DNA of 22,353 nucleotides, from the NCBI GenBank assembly GCA_018398765.1, contig JAHBMJ010002130.1, positions 1-22,353 of the forward strand, given 5' to 3'. The notes beneath the pieces were generated by a model. That model searched no databases. It saw only the letters and a list, made by a program, of their open reading frames with translations, and had not been told where the DNA came from. Below are positions 1 through 7,989 of the stretch, one piece after another. How positions within the stretch are numbered: position 1 is the first letter of the stretch; each line of letters opens with the position of its first letter. Made by a program: the position numbers and the translations under genes. This DNA is from Chromera velia (taxonomy: Eukaryota; Sar; Chromeraceae).

Positions 1-915
1 AAGCCGAGCCTCATCGGCACCACTTCTTCTGATGGAGACGGAACCGGAAAATCAAATGTCGTGTGGGGCGTCTCCTTCCACGTGCCTCCCTCTTCCATCA
101 CATCAACACCGCCCTCTTCCATCAACTCATCTCCATCCATCCCGCCAAAATCGAATTCTCCATCAACTGCCTGTCCAGACACAACGCCTGCCTCCGTCTC
201 AAAGCCAGGGGACACACTCCCCCATCTGGCTCTCACAGTGTTCTCACCCGCCAGGCCATCGTGCGGTGAGCCACGCAACCGCATACTGTCACCTCGGCCG
301 TTCAAAATATCATGCGGCTCAAATCCTGCCTGTCTCGTGGCGACAGCGCTCGGAACATTCATACGAGAGCCTTGGATGCTGTTCCCAAACCCCCGCCCTT
401 CTGACTGCAGTCGCCCTCCTCCTTCTCCCAATCGCGCGACCGCACTGCGACTCTTACCCTCTGACCTTACTGGTAAACGGCGCCATGAAATGCGCCCTTC
501 CTGCTTTCTCCTCCCTCTCCCTTTCTCTTTCCCCACAGAAGCGGCTTTTTGATCTCCAGGTGACTGCTGTGATGGCTGCTGTGATGCCATTGGCTTCTCT
601 GCCGCTTGCTTGTTGGCCCAAGCTGCTGCCGTCAATCTTCGACTCCTGCGTGCTTTCGGCTTCTTTCCGGTCAGACGTTGTTTTGCTTCATCGCCCTTCC
701 CTTCCTCTTCAAGGGTGGGCGCGGCCGGTTGGCAGCCCCCTACCACCTCTGAAAGCTTCTCCACCAGTTGTTGACTCTCGTGCAAGAAGGCCTCACCGTT
801 CTTCCGCACCTCCTTGAGGGACACGTTCGCATACTTCTCCGAAAAGTCTTCAACAAGCGAAACAAAATGACTGAAACGATCCGTCACAGACATCACGACC
901 ATCCGATTGGACATT
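1..915 (-). CDS. Partial hypothetical protein, minus strand, runs off left edge
   Basis: An uninterrupted frame of at least 304 codons runs from an ATG at 914-912 to the left edge, so its 3' end lies outside the window. An in-frame TGA lies just upstream (920-918). The stretch before position 915 is a pyrimidine tract ending in AAG, a good splice acceptor, so this may be an internal exon rather than one starting at that ATG. The protein has a hydrophilic, probably helical N-terminal third. Next comes a basic Ala/Gln/Lys/Arg-rich part (about residues 85-140, with the Q-Q-P-S-Q-Q repeat). The visible end is Gly- and acid-rich, with a repeated M-E-E-G-G motif near residues 264-280. All glutamines are CAA or CAG. 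I recognise no family. Coding status rests on the length of the open frame and its amino-acid makeup. Confidence 0.6.
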
Positions 916-1106
916 CTTCAAAGAAAAGGAAACTGCAAGGAGCCTGTCACGGGGAAATAAGTCCCTGTGAATGTTTTCGGGTAGCTGTGTGCGTCGCTCT
1001 TCAGGGAATCACCAACTGAGAACGATGCGACAACACCTTCATTCGACCAGTCAAAGACGGTCAACGAATCTACCTTATCTGAGCGGGTCGACCACTCTGC
1101 TACCAC
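916..1106 (-). other. Open frame upstream of the left-edge gene, possible exon
   Basis: The same minus-strand frame as the left-edge gene is open here for about 60 codons and ends in TGA at 920-918. Its makeup (V-A-E-W-S-T-R, then T-V-F-D-W-S-N-E-G) looks like protein rather than noise. It could be an upstream exon, with a donor before the TGA and the acceptor at 916, or chance. No donor stands out. Confidence 0.25.
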
Positions 1107-1610
1107 GTTGGAGAGTGGCAGTTAGTTGGCTAGCATAACGGAGCTCATAGGTCGTAAGTTCAAGTTCTGTCATGCAAGGTTCGTACTTCTCTCTAAAGCA
1201 ATGCTCTATTGCTTTCAGACTGACTGACCTGCATAGACTTGCATTGCATATGTATTGACTCATAGACAGCGCGACGCCATGCACGCGGCTAGGCTCGGCA
1301 TGCGCGAGGCTCATTCCATTCTGACACATGGAACCACTTATTGTCACTCAGACGCTCACATCGTTACGGTGCGTATATCATTTCCACTATAATTAATCGG
1401 GTATTCTTACATGCATCGATCGATTATATACTTCACTCTTCATGATACGTGCCCCTCAAGTAACTCGCACAGAGTTAATTGCATATATGTTCATGGCAAC
1501 TTCATGCGCAGTCCTGAAAAGCATCTGATGCAAGCAAGCTTGCAAACGGCCCCGGAAAGCAAGAAAAATGAGAACTGCACGATTGAAGCACGCCGGCCAG
1601 CCTCGCGCCG

Positions 1611-1672
1611 ACCTCCCCCCCCCGCGGAAAAAAAACATACGCGGAACCCCCCCCTCCCCCGGGAAAAAAACT
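1611..1672. repeat. Duplicated C-run plus A-run block
   Basis: Two neighbouring copies of a run of C followed by a run of A (about 1612-1637 and 1648-1671) are separated by a short GC-rich linker. The minus strand therefore has four closely spaced G-runs and could form a G-quadruplex. Confidence 0.5.
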
Positions 1673-1952
1673 ATCTGACGTGCGGGTAAGTGGAGATCTG
1701 AAACCCATTTGACGCACGCATCTCACAAATTCAGCCCTTCGGGGCCGGGTTTTTGGTGAAAGACACTGCATGCGTATACGCGTGGGCTGGGGTATTTCTG
1801 TTTTATAAGTGCCCCCCGCTTTGCTTTCCGGGGCTATATTTTGCGTACGTTGCTGTGGCCCCCGCCATTTGCTCATGCATGCATTGCAGATAAGACATAC
1901 CCAACATGCAATCAAATTATAGCCGACCCCCTAAATGGCCCCCCGAGGCACT

Positions 1953-1970
1953 CACCCAACTGGTTGGGTG
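1953..1970. repeat. Perfect short hairpin
   Basis: CACCCAAC and GTTGGGTG are perfect inverted arms separated by two bases. There is no poly-T after it and no known role. Confidence 0.5.
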
Positions 1971-2312
1971 TATCCCATATATATATGCTGGGACGTACTA
2001 TGCATCCACGAACCCTTGTTTAAGCTCTTTTTTAGCAGCCCGCGTAACACGTGCATGCCGCTTGTTGCGCGTCTGTGGTAACAGGCTGGCATCAGTCTAT
2101 ATGCATAGAGGGTGCAATCGTTCAGTTTTTTTAGCAGTAAACATCATCATAAGCAACTTGATCAAAGTTTGCTGAGATATACGTACGAAGTTGCTGCGAA
2201 ACTTTTTCTTTCTGTTTGTCTTCCCTGGCTTGTTGGGTGTAAGCAGGAAGCAAGTCTTTGACGCTCCCCCCTGGTTTTTTGTTCCGTCTCCTTGTCTTGG
2301 CCTCACCTACAG

Positions 2313-2500
2313 CTGTCGCGTCTCTCGCGTTTCTGTGTCTTTTCGTTGGGGAGCTCGTGCCTTGCTATGGTGTTTTCACCTACACGGACGCGTCTTCGTC
2401 TGCGAAGAAGACAACCCACACGCGGAAAGGAAGAGCACAACGGGGGGATCTGAGGGACTCACAGCGGGAACAGGCACTGGTCAGCCTTGCAGACGCCGAT
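2313..2500 (+). CDS. Gene A, first visible exon (candidate)
   Basis: The acceptor is CCTACAG ending at 2312 and the donor is GTAGTA at 2501. The frame is open and ends in phase 0, matching the next exon. It encodes a hydrophobic segment, then a Ser/Thr/Lys/Arg-rich stretch, then S-L-A-D-A-D. The weak donor makes the 3' boundary uncertain. Confidence 0.35.
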
Positions 2501-3319
2501 GTAGTAGTCTCTCGTGGCTCTGTGTGCGATTGCAGGCCCTTCTCCTCCACTCTACTTTGATCATTTTGTGACTGCAGATCGTTGAAGAAGGCAACAAGAC
2601 GTACGCAAAGAGGGAGTGTTACACCAACTCGTCAGTCACTCTCACTTGCCTCTTTGTTGGATGCTCCTTTCTTTCTGGCTCTTTCCAATGATCCTCATGT
2701 GCTCGCTGCAGATTCCGTTTCAGAGAAGGGAAGACAAACAGAAGTACAGATTATGTATATATTCCTAAGAATGTCGAGAGAAAGGTACAAGAAAAAAGAA
2801 ACGTGGGGCTGTCAGTCGTGAAATCAAAGGAGGAGGAGATTCATGAGCACCGCTCTCTGACTGGATTCGCTTATTCTTCTTCCTTCTCCTATCGTTTCGA
2901 GTTTTCAAGTCTGCCTCTGTCTGGTTGCCGTGTGTCATTGCCGTCTCTGTTTATCTACTTGATAGGTTAAACAGTATATATGTGTGTGTGTGTGTGTGTG
3001 TCTGTGTGTGTGTATGTGTGTTTGTGTGTGTGTGTGTATATGTGCAGGAACATCCCTTTTTACGTTGAGTCAGTCATTCAGAGAGAGAAAGAGAGAGAGA
3101 GAGACGCTTGAATCGTCTGTCTGCTACCCCTTCGTTTATGTCAATTCACCCTTGTCGAGTGATTTCTTTGTGGTCACTCCTTTTTAACCTTCCTTAGTGA
3201 GTAGGCCTCTAAATGTGTCTGTCTGTCTGTCTGTCTGTCTCTCTGTCTGTCTGCCTCTCTTTCTCTCTCTCTCTCTCTCTCTGTCTATCTGTCTGTCTGT
3301 CTGTCAGTCTGTCTGTCTG

Positions 3320-3358
<39 letters not shown>

Positions 3359-5648
3359 GTCTGTCTGTCTCTCTGTTTGCACACTCTTGAATCGAATCGA
3401 AGCCTCCTCGTGTTTTCACGTTTGAATGCATATCTACCTATTCACTTCATTCCTGCTGCTGAAATCAGTAGCGGCTCGTTCGAGGGTTTCATCTCAGAGT
3501 GGCGCTTTCAGCTCAAATTGGAGCACAAAGATTTCCTTCAAATCTGACCCACTGCGCTTCTTTTTTTTCGTTCCATCCCACCCTGCCTGCTTTCTCTGCT
3601 TGAGCAAAGGAAAGAGAAAAAGAGAGACTGTGTGCCCGCTTTTTGTTCTGTTGCCCTTGAAAGCTGAGAGAGATTTCTTGATTATCATCTTTTCTGAATG
3701 CGGTGCCGAGCCCAAGGATCTCAACTTCGACACCTTCTCTCGAAAACAGCGGCTGTGAGTTGATCCCCTCTCTATCTGCCTTAATCATCCTCTCTCTGTC
3801 TTGACTCTGTGATACGTCTTTTGATTTTGCGCACCCCGTCTCTCTCCTTTTCCTTTCTACTCTCTCTTGCTCTTTCTCCCTCCATCCCTCTCTCCATCGT
3901 GTCTCGCCCATTCTTGCATCTCTTTCACTTTCTGTATTTCCCCTTCGCTCTCTCTCTGCGACTCATCCGTCCTCTCTTTTTCGTCTCTTTGTCTTGCTGC
4001 CGTATGCGCACATGTATATAGCTGTACGCTTGATTGTCGGGCTCTCTGTCAATCTTTTTGCAGAGGCGACTTCATCTCCTCCGTTGCTGATCTTGATGCT
4101 GCCACGCTCACCGCAAACGACGACAAGACAGTGTTAGCTGAGGCGTGACAGAGAACTTTTTCTGTGCCAGAAAAACAACATCCTAACATGTTCCTGCTTA
4201 CGTGCGCGCTTGCTCTATATTTGAGTGAGTGTGCATGTGTATGTTTATGGGTGTGTTTGTGATGTGTGTGACTGTTTCATTGCGTCATTCCTGCCATTCT
4301 CAAACAGCTGCGCATCGGAACGTTTCAGTACCTGTGACTACTCTGGAGGAATAAAGTTCAGAAACAATCCTGCGATCCGCTCTCATAAATGAGTGAGCAG
4401 AAGTGATCACAGTTCGATGCTCTGCTTTTGGAAGCTCAGTCAAAGATTCTGACTGGCTCTTTCAATTTAAATGTGAAAACGAAATTCTCTCACACAATTT
4501 GCCTATCAAGCCTCATATGTCCATCAGGACCAGCTTGATTCCGTTGGTATGCTTCGTTGTTCGTGCACGAATGTTTGTTATTCTCACGACTAACAAGAGC
4601 ATGCACTCATTTTTATTTTTCTCTGTATGAGATCCCCTCGTGTGTCCATACTCGTGCAGACCCGTCAACCTGATCGGATGAGCAGCCCCCAATCGGAATC
4701 TGGATGTTGTTGTTGCTGAATGCACAAGAATGAAGTTCCATCTCCTCCTGAAGGCCGCGTCTGGAGTAGTCAGAGCTCATGCCCTCCTTTCATGCCGTTT
4801 TTAATAGAGCAGCAATTTTCGGACTTAAAATGTTGGAAGCTGCTTGTGCGTCTATATTTTCCTGAAAGGACTTCGCACTATTAAGAGATGTACTCTTTGC
4901 ATCTGCTTTGCAGTCCTCCCTCGCATTTAAATTTCCTGTAAATATACCTTGACACACTTCATCGTGGAAAATGAAAGAAAGAGAAAAAAAACATCACGTC
5001 CTTTCAAACTCGCACACGTCCTCTCTTTTTTCATCTCCTTTCTGATTCACTGTTTTTTTGCTACTTTACAATGCATGGTCGGTCTGTACCCATCTTGGCC
5101 TTGCTTGCAGAAAGAAGAGAGAGAAACATGCTGCTAGATATTCATGTACTTTAAATGGCGTTTACAAAAGCAACAGTGACTTCAAGATTGCATGCATGTG
5201 CATGTCTATTTTTTTCCCCGCATTCATTTTCTTTCATACAGAATGCTGTACGAATACTGAAAAAGAATTCTGTATGAAAGAAAATGCAAGATTGCATGTA
5301 TGTATGAGTCTATTTCTTTCCCTTCCCCGCATTCATTCATGCTGCAGCCAAGTGGTTGCCCAAATTGAGGCAGACGGAGACTCGTTGATGGACCAGGCGG
5401 CATACCCCCGACTCATCAAAGAGATCCAACCCCACAACGATGTTCCAAAGGGGGCGGCGGAAGCAGACAAAAAACTACTCCATGGTGAAGACTCGAGCGA
5501 CGCAGGTGCGGACGCTCCAGGCTCGAATCCGCTCCCCCAGAATGAAAGTGATCGTGCCTCGGCCACCGAAGACATGATCAAGGTAAACCCGGCAGAGAAA
5601 GACGGCCAAATTAGCTGGATGTCATCGGGTCTTCCAAACAGCCACTGA
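2313..5648 (+). CDS. Six-exon hypothetical protein gene (gene A)
   Basis: Proposed exons are 2313-2500, 2578-2630, 2712-2784, 3669-3754, 4064-4144 and 5348-5648. The last ends in TGA (5646-5648). Acceptors mostly have pyrimidine tracts and CAG (2577, 2711, 4063, 5347). The 3668 acceptor is weaker. The best donor is GTGAGT at 3755; the others are GTAGTA, GTCAGT, GTACAA and GTGACA. Splice phase agrees at every junction (0, 2, 0, 2, 2), which chance would rarely give. The first visible exon has a hydrophobic stretch (V-A-S-L-A-F-L-C-L-F-V-G) that could be a signal peptide or membrane segment, but no ATG in frame, so a 5' exon is missing. The middle exons encode motifs such as Y-A-K-R-E-C-Y-T-N and D-Y-V-Y-I-P-K-N-V-E. 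The last 100 residues are acidic and Ala/Ser-rich, probably disordered. No family is recognised. If the 4145 donor is not used, the gene ends at TGA 4146-4148. Confidence 0.5.
2578..2630 (+). CDS. Gene A exon, 53 nt
   Basis: It follows TTTTGTGACTGCAG and ends before GTCAGT. It encodes I-V-E-E-G-N-K-T-Y-A-K-R-E-C-Y-T-N plus two bases of a Ser codon. Confidence 0.55.
2712..2784 (+). CDS. Gene A exon, 73 nt
   Basis: It follows GCTCGCTGCAG. Its first base completes the TCA Ser codon left by the previous exon. It encodes F-R-F-R-E-G-K-T-N-R-S-T and Y-I-P-K-N-V-E-R-K, and ends in phase 0 at AAG|GTACAA. Confidence 0.55.
2981..3044. repeat. (GT)n microsatellite in gene A intron
   Basis: About 64 bases of near-pure GT, broken by single C, A and T substitutions. 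Confidence 0.9.
3080..3104. repeat. (GA)n microsatellite
   Basis: A short GA run with one AAA interruption, in the same intron as the GT and CTGT repeats. Confidence 0.85.
3215..3376. repeat. (CTGT)n/(CT)n compound microsatellite
   Basis: About 160 bases of alternating CTGT and CT blocks in two similar halves. All frames through it translate to Ser/Leu/Cys/Val simple repeats, so ORFs here are not genes. Confidence 0.9.
3669..3754 (+). CDS. Gene A exon, 86 nt
   Basis: It has a clean GTGAGT donor at 3755. The acceptor chosen is the AG at 3667-3668, because it alone gives phase 0 after the previous exon; an alternative AG lies at 3662-3663. It encodes R-D-F-L-I-I-I-F-S-E-C-G, then L-N-F-D-T-F-S-R-K-Q-R. 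Confidence 0.55.
4064..4144 (+). CDS. Gene A exon, 81 nt
   Basis: The acceptor is CTTTTTGCAG at 4063. Its first base completes a Leu codon (CT|A). It encodes G-D-F-I-S-S-V-A-D-L-D-A-A. It ends in phase 2 before GTGACA at 4145; read on without splicing it stops at TGA 4146-4148. Confidence 0.55.
4145..5347 (+). other. Long gene A intron, no further exon seen
   Basis: About 1.2 kb, AT-richer than the exons. No frame with convincing splice sites was found inside. The last 160 bases carry a local direct duplication (about 5186-5222 resembles 5289-5340) and a 20-bp perfect hairpin. Confidence 0.4.
5225..5286. repeat. 20-bp perfect inverted repeat, 22-nt loop
   Basis: The arm CATTTTCTTTCATACAGAAT (5225-5244) has an exact reverse complement at 5267-5286. 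It ends about 60 nt before the acceptor of the last gene A exon. Only the structure is visible; no function is claimed. Confidence 0.85.
5348..5648 (+). CDS. Gene A terminal exon
   Basis: It follows TTCATGCTGCAG and its first base completes an Ala codon (GC|C) from the previous exon. It has 100 codons and ends at TGA. The protein is hydrophilic, acidic and rich in Ala, Asp, Glu and Ser (for example E-D-S-S-D-A-G-A-D-A-P-G), typical of a disordered tail. All its Gln codons are CAA or CAG. Confidence 0.6.
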
Positions 5649-5969
5649 CTTGGCAGAATGCTCTACGCATTGATGCAGAAAATATCATAACCGCTTGTAA
5701 AAACCGCCCACTTTTGCTATATTAGTCAATCGACTCTATTTCCGTAAAGACAACTTCAAAAGATTTGAAGGCTAAATTGGAGCCATCAATACATGAAGAG
5801 GTCTAAACCTTTATATTCTAAGAAACAAATTACTAAACGAAGTGCAAATGTTGTACCATTATTTTTATGTTGCCAAATATTGCTGAGTGAGGGTCCATCT
5901 TTAACAATCTGCCTTGCATGTCGATCCTGACTTGCCGAACGCTCAAAACCTATTATCATAGTTGCATAA

Positions 5970-6053
5970 GTACACTGTACTACACTGTACTACACTGTAC
6001 TATACTGTACTACTGTACTATGACATCTATACTGTACTGTACTACTGTACTAG
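5970..6053. repeat. GTACT/ACTGTACT minisatellite
   Basis: About eight imperfect copies of (AC)ACTGTACT. A shorter related tract lies at 6769-6817. Confidence 0.9.
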
Positions 6054-6203
6054 ACTTTTAAAAAAAAATTCTTCTATTTCTAGCATCCTAAGGGGTCTCT
6101 TAACGTACGTTAATGCTCTATCAACGTGTACTACGTTATAATATGGTAATGATGAATTACAGTAACTTAGAGAAAGCGTCCAAAAGAATTGAAACTATAT
6201 GTT

Positions 6204-6206
<3 letters not shown>

Positions 6207-6237
<31 letters not shown>
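6207..6237. repeat. (TA)n tract with inverted flanks
   Basis: About 15 TA units, flanked by ATGTTATACAT on the left and ATGTAACAT on the right, so the whole tract is near-palindromic. Confidence 0.9.
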
Positions 6238-6240
<3 letters not shown>

Positions 6241-6386
6241 ACATAAATTCACATAGCATCATTACCCAAAATCTGTGTTTCTCTTCTGTGGTGCCCGGCG
6301 TTCCTCTAATGATTCACAGAACCCTCTGGAGGTAGAAGTTGGGGGAGGTTGGCATGTATGGTGACCAGTAAGTTCTAGTGCGGCTA

Positions 6387-6560
6387 GGTGAGACGGTTTC
6401 TCTTTTCAGAGTAAACCTGGTCATAGAGAGAGAACTCCTGCTCCGAAACCCCCGCCGCGTTGGCGGCCTGAAAGACCTCCGTGGCGAGGGCGGCGTTCTT
6501 AGGGGCTGCTTCTACAAGGGCGTCCCGGCGCTACCAGGAGAGGTTGTCCACCTTGTCGTC
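6387..6560 (-). CDS. Candidate minus-strand exon, unknown protein
   Basis: The minus strand reads D-D-K-V-D-N-L-S-W, then TAG (6533-6531), then 48 codons with motifs A-L-V-E-A-A-P-K-N-A-A-L and A-G-V-S-E-Q-E-F-S-L-Y-D-Q. It ends at TAG 6386-6384. The makeup is strongly protein-like, while the overlapping plus-strand frame has no ATG. The TAG may be the end of an intron (CCTCTCCTGGTAG is acceptor-like), so the exon could be 6530-6387 or shorter, with a donor at CAG|GTTTAC. No family is recognised, and it may be a relic. The neighbouring mobile region starts about 320 bases away. Confidence 0.4.
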
Positions 6561-6589
6561 TGATGATATACAGTTAAGCTAAAGAGGGG

Positions 6590-6666
6590 GCGTCACAGCC
6601 TGTACTGCTTTGCACCATTCCGACGTCATCTACAAGGACATCATTGCTCTGGATTTCCTCCGCCCC
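6590..6666 (-). CDS. Candidate upstream exon of the 6.4 kb minus-strand gene
   Basis: The minus strand reads E-E-I-Q-S-N-D-V-L-V-D-D-V-G-M-V-Q-S-S. A branch-point-like CTTAAC and a CATCAG acceptor lie between it and the 6560 block, and the two blocks are in different frames, so an intron is needed to join them. The boundaries are guesses. Confidence 0.3.
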
Positions 6667-6721
6667 TCAACTTTAAAACTTAGCTTAAAAGCTTATAAAA
6701 AGGTAGTGGGACGAGTAGTGG

Positions 6722-6763
6722 GCGGCCCTGCCTAACTTAATGAGGCAGGGTGGGGCGGGCCGC
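6722..6763. repeat. GC-rich hairpin
   Basis: GCGGCCCTGCCT and a right arm containing AGGCAGGG and GGGCCGC can pair around the loop AACTTAATG, with a small bulge. There is no poly-T run after it. Confidence 0.55.
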
Positions 6764-6768
6764 TCGAA

Positions 6769-6817
6769 TTGTACTGTACTGTACTAGTTTTGCTTCTACA
6801 CTGTATTGTACTAGTGC
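6769..6817. repeat. Second GTACT minisatellite tract
   Basis: Copies of TGTACT related to the tract at 5970-6053. Confidence 0.75.
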
Positions 6818-7152
6818 AACTATGCCTATTATCGGCCGATGCCGAGGGCATATGATAATGATGATCTCGTACTTACTGCCAAGGCTGTATAATCAAAATT
6901 GATTAAATATAATCACTTTTCTCAGAAGTTGATTGATTATGATTAAATATTTTGATTATTTTTCTATTCTAAAAATATGATTCTTAGTAGTCTTTAATAT
7001 GTGTTTTGAAGACAATTGATACAAATTACAAAGCGATTTTGTGTTGAAGTCATAATTATTGGTCTATACAAGTACCTAGTTTCAGTAGAGAAGAGGGGGC
7101 AGGGAAAGGTAATCAGAAGAAGCAGAGGGATACCACTCCCCTCCCCCCGTCT

Positions 7153-7989
7153 ATGCGAGTCCCTCTTCAGTGCCCCGTCTCTCGCCGCTGGTCCTCCGTC
7201 GCCCATCTCCGTCCGCCAGTCCCCCCTCCCTCACAAGAACGTCCCGCACACCTTGAGACCAACGCGTTGCAACGCTCATTTTTGTGGATGAGTAAAAAGA
7301 TTGGACACCGTGCCCCCAACACAAAAAAGCAGGAAAAAGCGAAGAGGGCACAGTCCAGGTGCGTCGGTCACCCCATGAACAGGCATTTTTCCTCTTCTCC
7401 TTCTCGCCATGAGTGTGTGAATCTTCTCGGCAAGACAGCTCCACTCTTTGACCCCTTTAACATGCCAATCCCTTCAGCCCCTCCTCTTTCCTCCCTTTTG
7501 CATCACTCCCTTTCTTCATAATCTCCTGACGCTTGCTTTTCCGCCTTGACTCCTTCGAAAACCCCTCCGCTCACTTTTTCCTCCCTCACTTTCTCTGATA
7601 ACCTGACCACTCATACGTTTGCTCCCTGTGTTGGGCTTGCGGCCCCTTTACTCCCTTCGCTTGCATGCGCATCTCTGCCCACTGGGGTGGTGTGCAGAAA
7701 TAGATGGTCTGTGCTGGGGGAGGAAGAAGAGGAAGATAAGAGTACCAACGTGAGTAGCCAGTCTATTCAGTCTTCTCCTCACGTTTTTCTCCATCCATCG
7801 TCTCTCCCCCCACTTAGCTCCTACCCCCCCGCATGGGGCTCTCGTCCGGTTTGGCATGGTTTACCTTCTCTCCTTTCCTCTCCTCTTCCTCATTCTCCAG
7901 TCAAAGAATGCATTCTGCTCTCCTCTGTGATTCCTCCCTCTGGCTTCATCCCGATAAGTGGTTAGGACGGTCTGGGGTTCAAAAGTGAG
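7153..7989 (+). other. 5' region of the LINE, open in the ORF1 frame except for TAA and TAG
   Basis: This Pro/Ser-rich stretch is in the same frame as ORF1 and has only two stops, TAA at 7519-7521 and TAG at 7963-7965, and no TGA. It could be 5' UTR or, if those stops are decayed Gln codons, an N-terminal extension of ORF1 starting at ATG 7153. Confidence 0.45.

Larger units (their letters stand above)
1107..2300. other. Intergenic stretch with no supported gene
   Basis: Short overlapping frames occur on both strands but none has consistent splice sites or a protein-like makeup. The stretch holds a C-run/A-run block (1611-1672), several ATGCAT/TGCATG-rich segments and a short perfect hairpin (1953-1970). 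Confidence 0.5.
5649..6380. other. AT-rich spacer with simple repeats
   Basis: No gene is seen. It contains the GTACT minisatellite and the TA tract, otherwise unstructured AT-rich sequence. Confidence 0.5.

Noticed and set aside
32-817. Plus-strand open frames over 1-820
   Set aside because: They are Pro/Ser/His-rich shadows of the longer minus-strand frame covering the same bases, and lack splice support.
3197-3547. Plus-strand frames of Ser/Leu/Cys/Val repeats
   Set aside because: They are translations of the CTGT/CT microsatellite.
4403-4630. Plus-strand 75-codon frame in the long gene A intron
   Set aside because: It has no ATG at a sensible start, no matching splice sites, and phase does not fit the flanking exons.
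6378-6563. Plus-strand 61-codon frame
   Set aside because: It has no ATG, and the minus strand over the same bases reads as a better protein.
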